Positions 8,161-18,159 of a stretch of 64,000 nt of DNA are shown here, piece by piece (position 1 is the stretch's first letter; every line of letters begins with the position of its first letter). Source of the stretch: Symbiodinium natans (Eukaryota; Sar; Dinophyceae; Suessiales; Symbiodiniaceae); contig CAJNDS010002273.1 of NCBI GenBank assembly GCA_905221605.1, positions 346,574 to 410,573 on the forward strand, written 5' to 3'. Made by a program: the position numbers and the translations under genes. The notes beneath the pieces were generated by a model. The model was given only the letters and a program-made list of their open reading frames with translations, ran no database searches and was not told the DNA's origin.

Positions 8161-8224
8161 TTTAGGGTTTAGGGTTTAGGGTTTAGGGTTTAGGGTTTAG
8201 GGTTTAGGGTTTAGGGTTTAGGGT
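8161..8224 (+). repeat. Telomeric tract, TTTAGGG
   Basis: Nine perfect units, ending GTCTAG. Confidence 0.93.
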
Positions 8225-8246
8225 CTAGAGGTGCTACACCTCTTAC

Positions 8247-8360
8247 GCAATAAGGTGCAACGAGGCGCAGGATGCACAAGATGCCACTTGAAAAGAGAGA
8301 GTCTGTGCTGGAACTCAGCGGGTCCTTGAGTGCTTCGATCTTCTGGCCCTCCTCTGGCTC
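8247..8360 (-). CDS. Minus-strand exon joined through a telomeric GA-AG intron
   Basis: It reads EPEEGQKIEALKDPLSSSTD then SLFSSGILCILRLVAPYC, and ends TGC|GTAAGAGG, a consensus donor. Upstream, GGCAGAG (ending at 8440) joins GAGCC (8360) in frame if the telomeric tract 8361-8439 is removed. Product unknown. Confidence 0.48.
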
Positions 8361-8439
8361 CTCTGGGTTTAGGATTTAGGGTTTAGGGTTTAGGGTTTAG
8401 GGTTTAGGGTTTAGGGTTTAGGGTTTAGGGTTTAGGGTC
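8361..8439 (-). repeat. Telomeric intron with 7-bp direct repeats, GA-AG on the minus strand
   Basis: 79 bp of heptamers. TCCTCTG occurs at both edges (8359-8365 and 8438-8444). On the minus strand the interval starts GACCCTAAACC and ends AACCCAGAG, a GA-AG intron that restores VAAE|EPEEG. Confidence 0.52.
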
Positions 8440-8465
8440 CTCTGCCGCCACCGGTCCTGGGCCAC
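8440..8465 (-). CDS. Very short exon (26 nt) upstream of the 8247-8360 exon
   Basis: It lies between CTCTAAG and the GA donor and reads GPGPVAAE. It is short but phase-compatible with the next exon. The alternative is that it extends further upstream. Confidence 0.3.
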
Positions 8466-8902
8466 CTTAGAGGAGCACGTCTTTGGGCTTACGCACGCGG
8501 TGATGAGAAAGGGGCCACCGCATCAGTCACGTGGGTATTGCATTTCCAGACGTTAGCGCAACTGCATGTCTGGATTCTGCGCCGAGCTGTGTTAGAGACT
8601 GCCTTGTTAAGAAAAGTGGCGGAAGACGAGGTGAAGGGCGATTGGCTTGGATTTCAGGGCGTGTAGGCAAGGTTGGGCAGGCTGCGCACGCTCGCAACCC
8701 GATAGCGAGCCGTGATTGTTGAGAAACAAAGCGAGGCTGAGAGAAAGGTTGCTATTTGCTCTGACGGTCCGATAGCGAGATGAAAAGATCAAGAATACCA
8801 GGGCGCCATAGCAAACTCGACTTCTTCTGACTTCTCCAATGACTTCTCCAATGCTGTCATTGCACATGAGGCAACTCTTGCCGCAAACCCCCAAACCCAA
8901 CG

Positions 8903-9076
8903 CCCTAAACTGCTTAAACCTAAACCCTAAAACCTGGCCCTAAACCCTAAACCCTGAGCAACCCTGAACCATTGCACGTCAGGAAACTCTTACCCTAAAC
9001 CCTAAACCCTAAACCCTAAACCCTAAACCCTAACCCTAAACCCCAAACCCTAAACCCTAAGCCCCAAAACAAAACC
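8903..9076 (-). repeat. Two telomeric tracts, CCCTAAA
   Basis: 8903-8957 and 8992-9076, separated by TGAGCAACCCTGAACCATTG. Confidence 0.9.
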
Positions 9077-9205
9077 CTCCGAGGGCTTTTCGAGGGAGGC
9101 ACTCCGTGGCTTTGCAGCCTGGCAGCTGTCAGCGCTCCAGGGATCGGCCATCTCAGTCTTCCGACTTGACCTCATTCTACGTGCCATAATTTACAAAAAC
9201 AAATA

Positions 9206-9425
9206 CATATATATATATATGTTTTTTTTATTTGTATTTATTTATTTATCTATTTACTTATTTATATTTATATATCTATGTATGTATGTATATCTATATC
9301 TATACATATACATATATATATATATTGCTATACTATTACCTTTTGATTCCTATACTAATTATATTGTTCTATCATTATGTTAGTATACTATTGTATTTCT
9401 ATACTCCTATCTTAGTATACGACTA
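9206..9425. repeat. AT-rich microsatellite (TATA, TTTA, ATCT units)
   Basis: Runs of TA, TTTA and TATC over about 220 bp. The 102-codon frame across it is a composition artefact except for its last part. Confidence 0.85.
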
Positions 9426-9527
9426 TTTTATACTAAATGGACTGGCCTCTGGGCGCCTCTGTCGCACTTTCTCGGGCCCTTGCTTCTTCTCCTTCTTGTC
9501 CTTCTTCCGCTTCTTGTCTTTCACCCC
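9423..9527 (-). CDS. Lysine-rich C-terminal exon
   Basis: After ATTGGCAG the minus frame reads GVKDKKRKKDKKEKKQGPEK then VRQRRPEASPFSIK and TAG. The highly basic tail could be a nuclear or nucleolar signal (inference). The intron upstream contains family B copy 1. Confidence 0.45.
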   Translation of the reverse strand, partial: GVKDKKRKKDKKEKKQGPEKVRQRRPEASPFSIK

Positions 9528-9536
9528 CTGCCAATG

Positions 9537-9659
9537 CTAGGGGATAGGATTAGGGGGACCCTTGGGGATATAGACCCTCTGAATAAGGTCCCTGTTTAAG
9601 AGAGCCAGAAGAGGGTTGAGAAGGGGTTCCCTTTTAAGGGTCCCCCTTATCCTACCTAG
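9537..9659. mobile_element. Introner-like element, family B copy 1
   Basis: It is bounded by CTAG on both sides. The arms are inverted: CTAGGGGATAGGATTAGG at the left and CCTTATCCTACCTAG at the right. A 60-bp core (from GGACCCTTGGGGATATAG to GCCAGAAGAGGGTT) is identical to 57190-57281, 47 kb away, although the flanks differ. Confidence 0.7.
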
Positions 9660-9662
9660 GAA

Positions 9663-9838
9663 ATGCAGGCTAGGCCAGGGACAGTGTCTCCACAACGCTG
9701 GTTCTCAGACGGCAGTCGACAGGAACCCACCTCGGCTGTGGGGAATGGGAGCTGCAGCTCACCCACATCCGCGCCGCCGCCTGCATCGGAAAAGAAAACC
9801 CCCTCATGATCCCTTGATTCTGCAGAGCTCACAAACAA
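9663..9838. CDS. Coding-like segment, strand unresolved
   Basis: Both strands are open. Plus: MQARPGTVSPQRWFSDGSRQ, ending EKKTPS and TGA. Minus (9656-9838): FFSDAGGGADVGELQLPFPT then GDTVPGLACIS and TAG at the family B edge. The minus frame has the more coding-like first positions. One of the two is probably real. Confidence 0.35.
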
Positions 9839-9876
9839 AGTGCTTGGAAGGTTTGGGGTCTTGCTTCAGATTTCAG

Positions 9877-9961
9877 CTGTGACCAACTCAAGTCCGAGAG
9901 CCCCTCGGCACCGTTCCGTCTGGTCAAGCAGGACTGTCGCAGACCAGCAGGTGCGGTGGGG
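9877..9961 (+). CDS. Exon joined to 10018-10152 across a short family A element
   Basis: After TTTCAG it reads DQLKSESPSAPFRLVKQDCR then RPAGAVG. It ends in phase 0 at GG|GTTTCCGAAA (an alternative donor, CAGCAG|GTGCGG, lies 11 bp upstream). Product unknown. Confidence 0.42.
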
Positions 9962-10017
9962 GTTTCCGAAAATAGGGGTACCCGTTTTTGGGGGTGCCTT
10001 TAAGAGGGCTATGTAAG
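9962..10017 (+). mobile_element. Introner-like element, family A copy 3, shortened
   Basis: It has 56 bp from GTTTCCGAAAATAGGGG to GCTATGTAAG. The left arm is intact and the right arm is lost. GT-AG, phase 0. Confidence 0.5.
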
Positions 10018-10152
10018 GAGCGGACATCACTTTTCATCTACGGCTGTCGCCGTCGAGGCCATGCAGGCGCGATTGCGCAACGCAAAGCAAAGCACTTGTT
10101 GCTCGCAAGCCTATTGCCATTAACTCGAATCCGCAGACCAAGCTCCAATTGA
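10018..10152 (+). CDS. Last exon following family A copy 3
   Basis: It has 45 codons in phase 0: ERTSLFIYGCRRRGHAGAIA, then QRKAKHLLLASLLPLTRIRR, ending in TGA (10150-10152). Basic with a hydrophobic centre. Product unknown. Confidence 0.42.
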   Translation, partial: ERTSLFIYGCRRRGHAGAIAQRKAKHLLLASLLPLTRIRRPSSN

Positions 10153-10796
10153 ACGTGACACAAGCCAGCTTCGATCAATAAAGCTCGTGGGTAATCACAC
10201 AGTCTCGACCAACATCAGAAGTAGAAGCGCATAGTTCTTGCAGGTCTGCTCTCTCCATGACCCACGGGGCTAGTTATGGGCCGTGGGGCATGAGTGGGAT
10301 ACACATGCTGGTTGCAGCAAGGTTCCGGGGAGGCTTCGCACCTCACAATTTGCTGCAGCTTCCATGAAGCTATCTCACAGCACACGATGCTCTGAAAAAA
10401 GTCAGGTCAGATGCCCTGGAACCTGGGTTGCGCGATACAGCCTTTAGAGTTCAAGGCTGTGCCTACTGCCCATCTGACACTCGGTTTCGAGCCCGTCAAG
10501 GCTGTGGGGGTGAGAGCCTGAGCATGATTTTTCACGCCTGTGATGGCTCTCTGCTATCCTGCACGACTTTTTAGCTTGCCTGACTTCTGCCCTCACTCCA
10601 TGCTGATGCCGATCAAACAGAGAAAAGCTCACTGTCGCCATCTCCGGAAACAGCCGGCTTGCCCATCTTGGAAGTCACAGGCATGGCCTGCAACTCAGGG
10701 GCTCACATGGTTCGTGACTCCACGGTGCGTGTGGCGCATGCAGCAGAACATGCAAAACTGAGAGTTCATGAGGATTAAGTGTTATCTCTCAGGCGC

Positions 10797-10845
10797 CCTA
10801 AACCCTAAACCCTAAACCCTAAACCCTGGACCCTAAACCCTAAAC
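10797..10845 (-). repeat. Telomeric tract, CCCTAAA
   Basis: Seven units, one CCCTGGA. Confidence 0.92.
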
Positions 10846-10867
10846 CGTTCATGTGGTGAGGTTGTAG

Positions 10868-10976
10868 CACGAGAAGCGCTTTTCGTCACATCATTTCGCA
10901 TCTACGCATATGCAATGTCCACAGCATGGCTAGGCCGACTTTCCGAACTTCCTTCTCAGCCCCTACGGCGCAAGGG
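10868..10976 (+). CDS. Exon between converging telomeric tracts
   Basis: After GTTGTAG it reads REALFVTSFRIYAYAMSTAW then LGRLSELPSQPLRRK, and ends GG|GTTTAGGG with two bases left over. The frame is open across the whole island. It joins 11024-11240 in phase. Confidence 0.5.
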
Positions 10977-11023
10977 GTTTAGGGTTTAGGGTTTAGAGTT
11001 TAGGGTTTAGGGCTAGGGTTTAG
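10977..11023 (+). repeat. 47-bp intron made only of telomeric heptamers
   Basis: GTTTAGGG repeated about six and a half times with two variants (TTTAGAG, GCTAGGG), ending TTTAG. GT-AG. Removing exactly this tract joins ...LRRK to GEGPARCGF in frame. No other sequence lies inside. Confidence 0.5.
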
Positions 11024-11240
11024 GGAAGGTCCTGCACGATGTGGCTTTGCGTCAAATGCCGCCAAGCCGGCGTCGTGCTGGGGGGCGCACCACCTGCGTG
11101 AAAGGTTGCTCCACCTACTTTGCCCCCTGAGACGGAGGCTCCGAAATCTCTCGGATCTAATATCCCAAAGAGGTTCTGATGCCAGGCCCCTTCGACCCCT
11201 TCAACAGTATGCTGGAAAACCCTTCTGCAACATGGTTTGA
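11024..11240 (+). CDS. Exon after the pure telomeric intron
   Basis: In phase it is open for 71 codons: EGPARCGFASNAAKPASCWG, then LRERLLHLLCPLRRRLRNLS, then DLISQRGSDARPLRPLQQYA, ending in TGA (11238-11240). A second frame (VLHDVALRQM...) is open for part of it. Product unknown. Confidence 0.42.
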
Positions 11241-11781
11241 AGGCTTCCTGGACAGGGGCAGCTCGCAACTGGCATTTCAGTACTGCCTCCAAGGAGGAAG
11301 TGGTCAATGGCCCGATCTAAGCACTGCCCTTGGCTCTGGAAAGCAGCTCTTTGACACCGCAAGAAGCTAGTGAGGCGACAAGAATATACTAGACCACACA
11401 CTGGCAGGCACATAGCAGTCCGTGTCGTGACTCTGCTTGGTGGCCAAAAGTCGTTGCTCCACGTATTGTTCGATTGCTGCAGCCAGCATGTCCTCTTCCT
11501 GGCCGCAAGAGTTGCAGTAGCCGCATAAGAGGCATCAGCATATGAAAGAAAGACCTATAGTCACCAGTCCATGGCATCTGCAAACAGAATTTCGCATCCA
11601 ACACGCGCAACATGCAGTGCGCGCCATGTTTTTTGCTGGCTCTACAACGAATCAGCTGTTAGCTTCGGCTCCATATGAACAAAAAGGGAGAAGTCGAGGC
11701 TGTGGAAGGAGCACAGACGACGATTGAATGGACGTATCGTAAGTGACAGGAATGCCGCAAGCACCAGCCAAAGAGTAGTAC

Positions 11782-11986
11782 CTGAGTAAAGGCATGCTTA
11801 GCAGTTGGCGTTGTCTTGGGAAGATTCCCAGCCTGCCCCGGGAGGCTCATCCCGAACTCACTTAGCCGAGGCTTGTCCTCAGCTATTTGAGGACAAGGAC
11901 TTTGCAGCTTGGGTTTCGCGAACTTGTGGCGCTTTCGTGACTTTGGTGCATCAAAGGGGAGGGGAATTCCGGCACCCCTACCTCGA
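11782..11986 (-). CDS. Minus-strand coding-like exon
   Basis: It reads GIPLPFDAPKSRKRHKFAKP, then IAEDKPRLSEFGMSLPG, ending KHAFTQ|GTACTAC, a good donor. The plus strand is also open here (189 codons from 11805) and looks protein-like near FEDKDFAAWVSR, so strand choice is tentative. Confidence 0.33.
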
Positions 11987-12155
11987 TCACACATCAAGCA
12001 GTGGCGCGAACATGACAGCGACATCACCTTGCATGCTCAGTCAGGGGCCAGGAAGGCATCGACGGCCCCGCAGACGAGGGCATCAGCTGCGGCCGCGTGC
12101 TGCAGGGAATCCTTCCACATCGCAAGGTGCGGAAACCGTTGAACGTGCAAGGACT

Positions 12156-12566
12156 CTAGAGATCCGATCTCAATGCTCCTTTCGGCAACATGTCAAGCTT
12201 CAAGGCTTGCTTATACCCCGACATGCCTTTCGATTCAGCCTCTGCGAAATCTGCCCAGAATGCGGTCAACACAAAGCAGCGGCGGGAGGGTCCCACATGA
12301 AGCGGGCAGCTTGTTCCAGCACAGCCGGCGGCCTTAAGCAGTTGGGAGAAGCAGGACCCTGGGTTTTCAACTGACACCCTGCAGCACGGACAAGTACGAC
12401 AATCTAAAAAGGAAGCATCTTGAGCTGGTCCTGCAAATCCTATAAAAACCTCCGCCCAGGCGCCGGTCGGTGTTGTGGCCGCCCGTGAAGAGTACGAACT
12501 GGCTCTCGCCACCCCAGGCCTACCGAGGGTTCCAGTGAGCCCTGGATTTTGCCAATGCAATCTCAA
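12156..12566 (-). CDS. Cysteine-containing minus open frame
   Basis: A 136-codon frame. Its last 75 codons look coding: VSVENPGSCFSQLLKAAGCA, then RCFVLTAFWADFAEAESKGM, then YKQALKLDMLPKGALRSDL and TAG. An internal acceptor (CCGTGCTGCAG) would start the exon near 12375. It probably belongs with 11782-11986. Product unknown. Confidence 0.35.
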   Translation of the reverse strand: MRLHWQNPGLTGTLGRPGVARASSYSSRAATTPTGAWAEVFIGFAGPAQDASFLDCRTCPCCRVSVENPGSCFSQLLKAAGCAGTSCPLHVGPSRRCFVLTAFWADFAEAESKGMSGYKQALKLDMLPKGALRSDL

Positions 12567-13540
12567 GGAGTCCTCGAATAGTAGAGCATTATACTGTGCC
12601 GTGCTCTTGACTGAGCTGTGGAATAGCCGTTGCTGTTGGAACCCAGATGTTGAATCGCCATGATGACTTCGGCCCTGGGTGCCTGGTGAAGGGATCGAAC
12701 CTGCTGTGGCCGCACCACGCGGTCGCTGTCGCCCGCGATGAAGAATGCGGGACCTTCCGTCACGACGGCTCTACTTCCGGCAGTTGGGCTATAAATGGCT
12801 ATAAGTTTCGTTGGTTCGCAAATGATAGGAGGAAGCCAATGAGAATTGCGAAGCTTGAGGCTCAGCTGTATAGGAACAGGAACTTATGGAGTAGCACGGT
12901 ACACAGAAGGCTGTCTTGTCATGTGCCTCTGGTGCATCCTCTGCGTCCACTGCAAGGAATAGCACTCCCAGATCGTTATAGTAACTACCCTTGCAGTGCC
13001 TTACAGAAGCTTTCCTCAGTTGCAGGAAACTTGCATGAAAATCTTCGGGCTTGCCATGCCTCAGTTCCCACTGCGACCTCTTCTATTTCTTTCTAACTCG
13101 AGTTCCCAGGGGCAGTGGCACTGTGGCGCCACCTCTATAGGCTGCATGCGACGCGGGTCAAGGCCCACCTGGGTGCGTGCTCTGGCGACACTTCCCATGC
13201 ACATGCACAGGCGTAAGCAAACAAACAGCGAACGAGAGACAGGGAGATGGAGTACAGCCTGAGCGAGTTCGAGAGAGCCTTATCGAATGATGGTGCTAGC
13301 GAGGTGAAGATTTGTCACCCGGCAGACCAGTTGAGTAGCTGCACTGCACAACAAAGGGCAAGCTGAGCATGATTTTGCTTGGCAGAAATCACTTTGGCCA
13401 AAGTGGCGCGCTCCTCCACCGCCTGACTGACCCGTGCCAGGAAGAAGTCCACCAGCGTGCCGGGGACCCACTGCAATGCAGACCTGGCTTTATTATGATA
13501 TTCTGATCTTCTACTAACATTACCTGATCATGTCACACAA
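12567..13540. other. No firm gene; weak frames on both strands
   Basis: The minus frame 12563-12763 (SDRVVRPQQVRSLHQAPRAE) and the plus frame 12647-13096 overlap and neither has clear splice sites. GGGCTATAAATGGCTATAAG (12785-12804) is the only repeat-like point. Confidence 0.3.
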
Positions 13541-13725
13541 CTTTTTCGTTCTCATATATTGTTATAGATTGTTTTATCTTGTTACATCTTGCTATATCTT
13601 CCTAATTTGCCATATTGTGCTGTTGAATTGCTATATTGGTACATTGTCGTATTAGTATCGCGTTCTAGTGTTCTAGTGTTATGTTATGTTCCAATATTTT
13701 GTATTGTCGTATATCAGTGCGCCAG
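13541..13725 (+). repeat. T-rich 8-10 bp repeat (TTGTTATATC-like)
   Basis: Degenerate tandem units such as ATTGTTATAG, TCTTGTTACA and TCTTGCTATA. The same type of unit is expanded at 61590-61985. Confidence 0.7.
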
Positions 13726-13831
13726 TGCGTTTTTCTCGGCACTTGGACAAGTCAAGGATCGAAGCTTCTCAGCACACTGAGTAGCACCAAAGCCCCCGTC
13801 AAGTCACCACCGCATAGGGCTCAGAGTCTGA

Positions 13832-13878
13832 TTTAGGGTTTAGGGTTTAGGGTTTAGGGTTTAGGGTTTAGGGTTTAG
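13832..13878 (+). repeat. Telomeric tract, TTTAGGG
   Basis: Six to seven perfect units. Confidence 0.93.
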
Positions 13879-14197
13879 AATGTGTTCGTTGATAGGCGCT
13901 CAGCTGCAGATCACAGCTATGTGTCGGGATGAACATCGCAAGGAAGGCAACAGAGGCAGCTCATAGATGGTACGTAAGCTGCCGCCAAGTACGTGCATCT
14001 ACGGCGTCATTGTGAGCTGTGGGCAGCGAGATGCTTTAGACCCCAGAAATCTCCAGAGCCCAAGAGGCGTCTCGTTGCAATAGTCGTGGACGACGCTTAG
14101 GAAGTCTGCAAAAGGGGAGTCCTCGCCGGAGAGATGGTTTTTGCACTGAACAAAACATGCCGGGCCCCAGGGGCTGGCAAGGTGAGACGAAGCAAAC

Positions 14198-14272
14198 ACC
14201 CTAAACCCTAAACCTATAAACCCTAAAGCCCAAACCCTAAACCCTAAACCCTAAACCCCAAACCCTAAGCCC
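14198..14272 (-). repeat. Telomeric tract, CCCTAAA
   Basis: Ten units with variants. Confidence 0.9.
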
Positions 14273-14282
14273 CCATGTCCAG

Positions 14283-14416
14283 CACGCACGCGTCCACTCT
14301 GCGATCCCTTGCAGTGCGCAGGAGGGAAGCCACAGCCCCCATAGACTTTCCCCACCTTAGAGTGGCTGAACGAAGGCTTCAGCGCGCACTCGGACATGCC
14401 AGACGAGGCACACAGG
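14283..14416 (+). CDS. Exon between converging telomeric tracts
   Basis: After CCATGTCCAG it reads THASTLRSLAVRRREATAPI, then DFPHLRVAERRLQRALGHAR, ending CAG G|GTTTAGGG. An ATG sits 7 bases before the AG, so translation could also start there. Arg-rich amphipathic segment; product unknown. Confidence 0.42.
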
Positions 14417-14486
14417 GTTTAGGGTTTAGGGGTTTAGGGTCACAGATTCATCTAGGGTTTAGGGGTTTAGGGTCACAGATTCATAA
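14417..14486 (+). repeat. Telomeric tract containing a 38-bp tandem duplication
   Basis: TTTAGGGG TTTAGGG followed by TCACAGATTCAT is present twice in tandem. A unit combining heptamers and unique sequence has been duplicated. Confidence 0.75.
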
Positions 14487-14886
14487 GTTGGAGTCGTCAC
14501 GTACGGAGTAGACTGACTCTCAGTATCTCTTCGTTGCGCTGCGGCGTCTCCTTCCTCGTCAGCCATCTTCAATTCCGCATCTACTTAAAGCCTAAGCCCT
14601 AAGTAAACTCTGGACCTTCAACCCAGACTCTTCTCCATCAGAAACCCTAGAAATATGAGTGCTACTATTGTTCGGATTGTCATTATTATTGTTGCCATTA
14701 CAATTATTAAATCTATCATTATCATTATTATCATTATTAACCCCCCATTGTGGACCTGAAAGCCTACTTGGACGAGGCGCAACCCGATGCTGGAAACCTG
14801 GCCCGTGCTGACGAGGTAGTCGATGACGACACGGAGGTCATCCTCCTCCTGTAGACCCGGGGGATCCCCCACTAAACCTGATACTT

Positions 14887-14957
14887 TAGGGTTTAAAGGG
14901 TTTAGGGTTTAGGGTTTGGGGTTTGGGGTTTAGGGTTTTGGGTTTGGGGTTTAGGAA
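14887..14957 (+). repeat. Telomeric tract, TTTAGGG/TTTGGGG
   Basis: Ten mixed units. Confidence 0.88.
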
Positions 14958-15604
14958 TACAGGGGAACATAATTCCCCATCAGCCTGAGCTTCGGGGTCT
15001 TCCGCCCAATCTATATAGGCAGGGGCAGATTGGGCCGGGTTCTTGGGCGTGTCCTGGGGGGGGTTCCCGAAGCCATTTCCGGGTTGCGGAAATTTGCAGG
15101 CATCTGAGAATGGAGCTTGTCTGCTAGCTGCTGCTACTGCTGCCCCGAGCGAAAACGGATGAGAAACACCGACAAGTAAAAAAACAGTGCTTAGAACATC
15201 TCGAATAGCTTGCCTTGAAAAGTCGTTCGGATGCATCTCAAGGCAAGGTCCGGATGACAGAAACACACCAATGCAAAACATTTAAGCAGTCTGCCGTTGG
15301 GGATATCACATGGGCTTCTAGATTGCAATATTCGGAGATAGGGTATGGCACATGTACATGCTGCAAGTCACAGGCCCAGACGGCTGCGAACACTTAAGGC
15401 CGGTACGTGGTAGCCCAAGGTTACGTACTCGCCGTCTGACTGCCCAGACCCCGCGAAGTCGAAAGCGAAGACAGTGAGCCCGTACCTTTGAGAACCGATG
15501 CAGCGACTACTAAGCAAGACTATCACACAGGGGGTTTAGGGTTTAGGGTTTAGGGTTTATTGAGCTTATTAAGGGTTCAGGTCTGGGGAAGTTTCGAGGA
15601 GTTT

Positions 15605-16320
15605 CTGTTTTAGATTTTTGCCAAACTTCAGAGGCCCAAATTGGCTTCAGATGGCTTCAGAAGGCCAAAATTGGCTTCAGGCCCAAATTGCCAAAATTGG
15701 CTTCAGAAGGCCAAAAGGCCTAAACGTGGCCCCAGAAGGCCCAAATTGGCTTCACAAACCCAAAATTGGCTTCAGAAGGCCAAAAAAGGCTTCAGGCCAA
15801 AATTGGCCTCAGAAGGGTCAAATTGGCTTCGAGGCCAAAATTGGCTTGAGAAGGCCTAAAATTGGCTTCGGAAGGCCAAAATTGGCTTCAGAGTTGGCTT
15901 CAGAAGGCCGGAAGGCCAAAATTGGCCTCAGGAGGTTAACATTGGCTTGAGAAGGCCCAAAACTGGCTTCAGAAGGCCAAAATTCGCCTCTGAGGCCCAA
16001 TTGACAAAATTTGCTTCAGAAGGCCAAAATTGGTTTCAGAAGGCCATAATTCTAAATTGACTTCAGAAGGCCTAAACGTGGCCTCAGAAGGCCCAAATTG
16101 GCTTCACAGCCAAAATTGGCTTGAGAAGGCCTAAACTTGGCTTCAGAAGGCCCAAATTGGCTTCAGAAGCACAAATTGGCTTCATGAGGCCCAAAATTGG
16201 CTTCAGAAAAAAGGCCAAATAGAGGCACAAATTGGCTTCACATAGCTTCAGAAGGTAAAAATTGGTTTCAGGCACAAATTGGCTTCAGAAGGCCCAAAAT
16301 TGGCTTCAGAAGGCGCACCG
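15605..16320 (+). repeat. About 20-bp minisatellite, unit AAAATTGGCTTCAGAAGGCC
   Basis: Roughly 30 imperfect copies over 715 bp, with deletions giving units of 14-30 bp. Open frames on both strands (repeats of QNWLQKA or KPILGLL) follow from a unit length that often keeps the frame. I read the array as intronic because a good acceptor follows at 16371. Confidence 0.9.
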
Positions 16321-16371
16321 GGTGGCTTTGAAAAGTGCTGAAATGTTCAATTTTCTTAAACCTCCTTGCAG

Positions 16372-16495
16372 TCTTCTTTGTTCGATGTACTTGAACCTCC
16401 TCGCCTACGAGGTCACAAAGGGACTGACGACAACTCAACAAAAAGAAGCCGGCAACTTTGCACCGCACCAGGCTTCCAAGAAGAGGAAGGAATAA
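16372..16495 (+). CDS. C-terminal exon after the minisatellite
   Basis: It is preceded by a classic acceptor (TTCTTAAACCTCCTTGCAG). It reads LLCSMYLNLLAYEVTKGLTT then QQKEAGNFAPHQASKKRKE and TAA. The KKRKE end is typical of a real C terminus and could be a basic signal. Upstream exons lie beyond the minisatellite. Product unknown. Confidence 0.52.
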
Positions 16496-16762
16496 GTTCA
16501 AGTTTACACATTGGCTTGAGGGTTTAGGGTTTAGGGTCTAGGGTTTAGGGTTTAGGGTCCTTGATCAGAAGGCGGGAGGAAATCCGAGAATCTCATATTC
16601 CGCTTCGCGCAAAGTTGCTCGAAGAGCCATGGCATAACTTGGAAGGCATCGACCCGGCAGGAGCTGCTTCCATGGCAGAAGATCACCTGCGCCAGTGAAG
16701 CACTGGGCAGAAGAATCTGAGGGTTTTTTTTTTAACAACCCTTCACTCCTTTTCGGGCGATC

Positions 16763-16876
16763 TGAGGGTTTAGGGTTTAGGGTTTAGGGTTTAGGGTTTA
16801 GGGTTTAGGGTTTAGGGTTTAGGGTTTAGGGTTTGGGGTTTAGGATTTAGGGTTTAGGGTTTGGGGTTTATGGGGG
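16763..16876 (+). repeat. Telomeric tract, TTTAGGG
   Basis: About fifteen units running into family A copy 4. Confidence 0.93.
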
Positions 16877-16971
16877 TTTAGGAGGCACCTTTTGGGTCCT
16901 TTTTGCAAGGGAATCTTGCTATTTGGTGGTCTACTATTTTCGGGGGGTCCCCTATTTTCGTAAACCGCCAG
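16877..16971 (+). mobile_element. Introner-like element, family A copy 4
   Basis: GGCACCTTTTGGGTCC and GGGGGTCCCCTATTTTCG are the inverted arms; the tail is GTAAACCGCCAG. It merges on the left with a TTTAGGG tract, so the 5' splice site may lie in that tract. Confidence 0.5.
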
Positions 16972-17135
16972 GTCATGCGCTTGGCATGGCATTCATTGGG
17001 AGCCAGATCTGCGAAGCCGAGAAGCACAAGGCACTCGTCCATGGCATGCGCTTGGCCGAAAGTGGCTACCTTGCAGGGGGGTGCACTTTCAGAGACATGG
17101 CGAACACTGATAGCAGAGCATCGCCCCCTCCCTAA
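16972..17135 (+). CDS. Exon after family A copy 4
   Basis: It follows CCGCCAG. It reads HALGMAFIGSQICEAEKHKA, then LVHGMRLAESGYLAGGCTFR, then DMANTDSRASPPP. The terminal TAA (17133-17135) is the first bases of a CCCTAAA tract. Very protein-like: GMAFIGSQICEAEKHKALVH resembles a compact helical domain, but I cannot name it. Confidence 0.52.
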
Positions 17136-17825
17136 ACCCTCAACCCTAAACCCCTATGGGAGGTCTTGGTTCGAGGGAAGCTCATGACCCCAGTCAGAAG
17201 CTTCTTGGGGCGTACATCCTCCACAGGCCATCATGCATCCAGGGAGCAGCGCAGCCTCAAGCCCTGCTTGTTCAGGAGTTCCTGGATGGCTATACCGGCT
17301 ATATTTGCTTGAAACATTTCATATTTCTCCTATTTATGACTACTTGAATATTTCCGAAGTACTCTACTACCAATCCTCCCCACACCGCCGGAGGGAGCTT
17401 TGGCAAACGAACGGGTCACTAGCGTCGGGAGCAAATGAGTCCGGTTCAGCGTGGTTGTTTCTCAACAGATGCGTGATACAAGCACGCTTTTTCGGGCTCA
17501 ACAGGGAAGATGGTAGAACCCACTTTTCGGGTCCGTAGCCGGCTGCGAAGCCAAAAAGTGAGCTTTCGTCGGGAGCAAATGGGTCCATTTCAGCATCCGT
17601 TGTTCGGCATGTTGAGGCACTCGTTTTGTCAATGAAGTGCCAGGTGGGGGGTGGGGGGCTGGGGACGCAGCCGCCCCCCCCCCCAGCCGCAAATATTTTC
17701 ATAGTTACGCGAAAAAGTGGAGAGTCGGGAGGAGGCGTAACCCCCCCCATTTGCCAACACAAAGTTCCCATGCTGGGGCTGCGCCCTCAATTTCATAGTG
17801 TTGCACTTTGGCGATATATCATTTT

Positions 17826-17867
<42 letters not shown>

Positions 17868-17870
17868 GAG
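17826..17870 (+). repeat. (TAG)n microsatellite
   Basis: Thirteen to fourteen TAG units followed by GAGGTGACACGC. Confidence 0.9.
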
Positions 17871-17957
17871 GTGACACGCTCTTAACTGATCATGGTGTTT
17901 TCTGCTGTTTTTTGACTTTTTCTATCGTTTTCTCTGGTTTTTTCTGCGTTTGACGGG

Positions 17958-18120
17958 TTGGGGGGGGTGGGGGGGGTGGGTGGGGGGGGGGTAATTACGT
18001 GCTGTGCTTTGTGCACACATGACCATGCTGAGGGGTTGGGGGGGTGGGGGGGTAATTACGTGCTGTGCTTTGTGCACACATGGGGGTCGTGCTGGGCTTT
18101 GTGCACGCTTGACCACGCTG
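17958..18120 (+). repeat. Tandem unit: G-run plus GTAATTACGTGCTGTGCTTTG
   Basis: Two adjacent copies (17992 and 18051) of G-run, TAATTACGTG, CTGTGCTTTGTGCACAC. A third G-run followed by TAATCACGTGAC is at 19006. It looks like a small satellite with a G-homopolymer spacer. Confidence 0.65.
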
Positions 18121-18159
18121 TCTACTGTTTTCCTCTGTTTTTTTGGTTGGTTTAGGGGC

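Noticed and set aside
15618-16275. Repetitive open frames (QNWLQKA-like, KPILGLL-like)
   Set aside because: They follow the 20-bp minisatellite in both directions; a good acceptor after the array suggests it is intronic.
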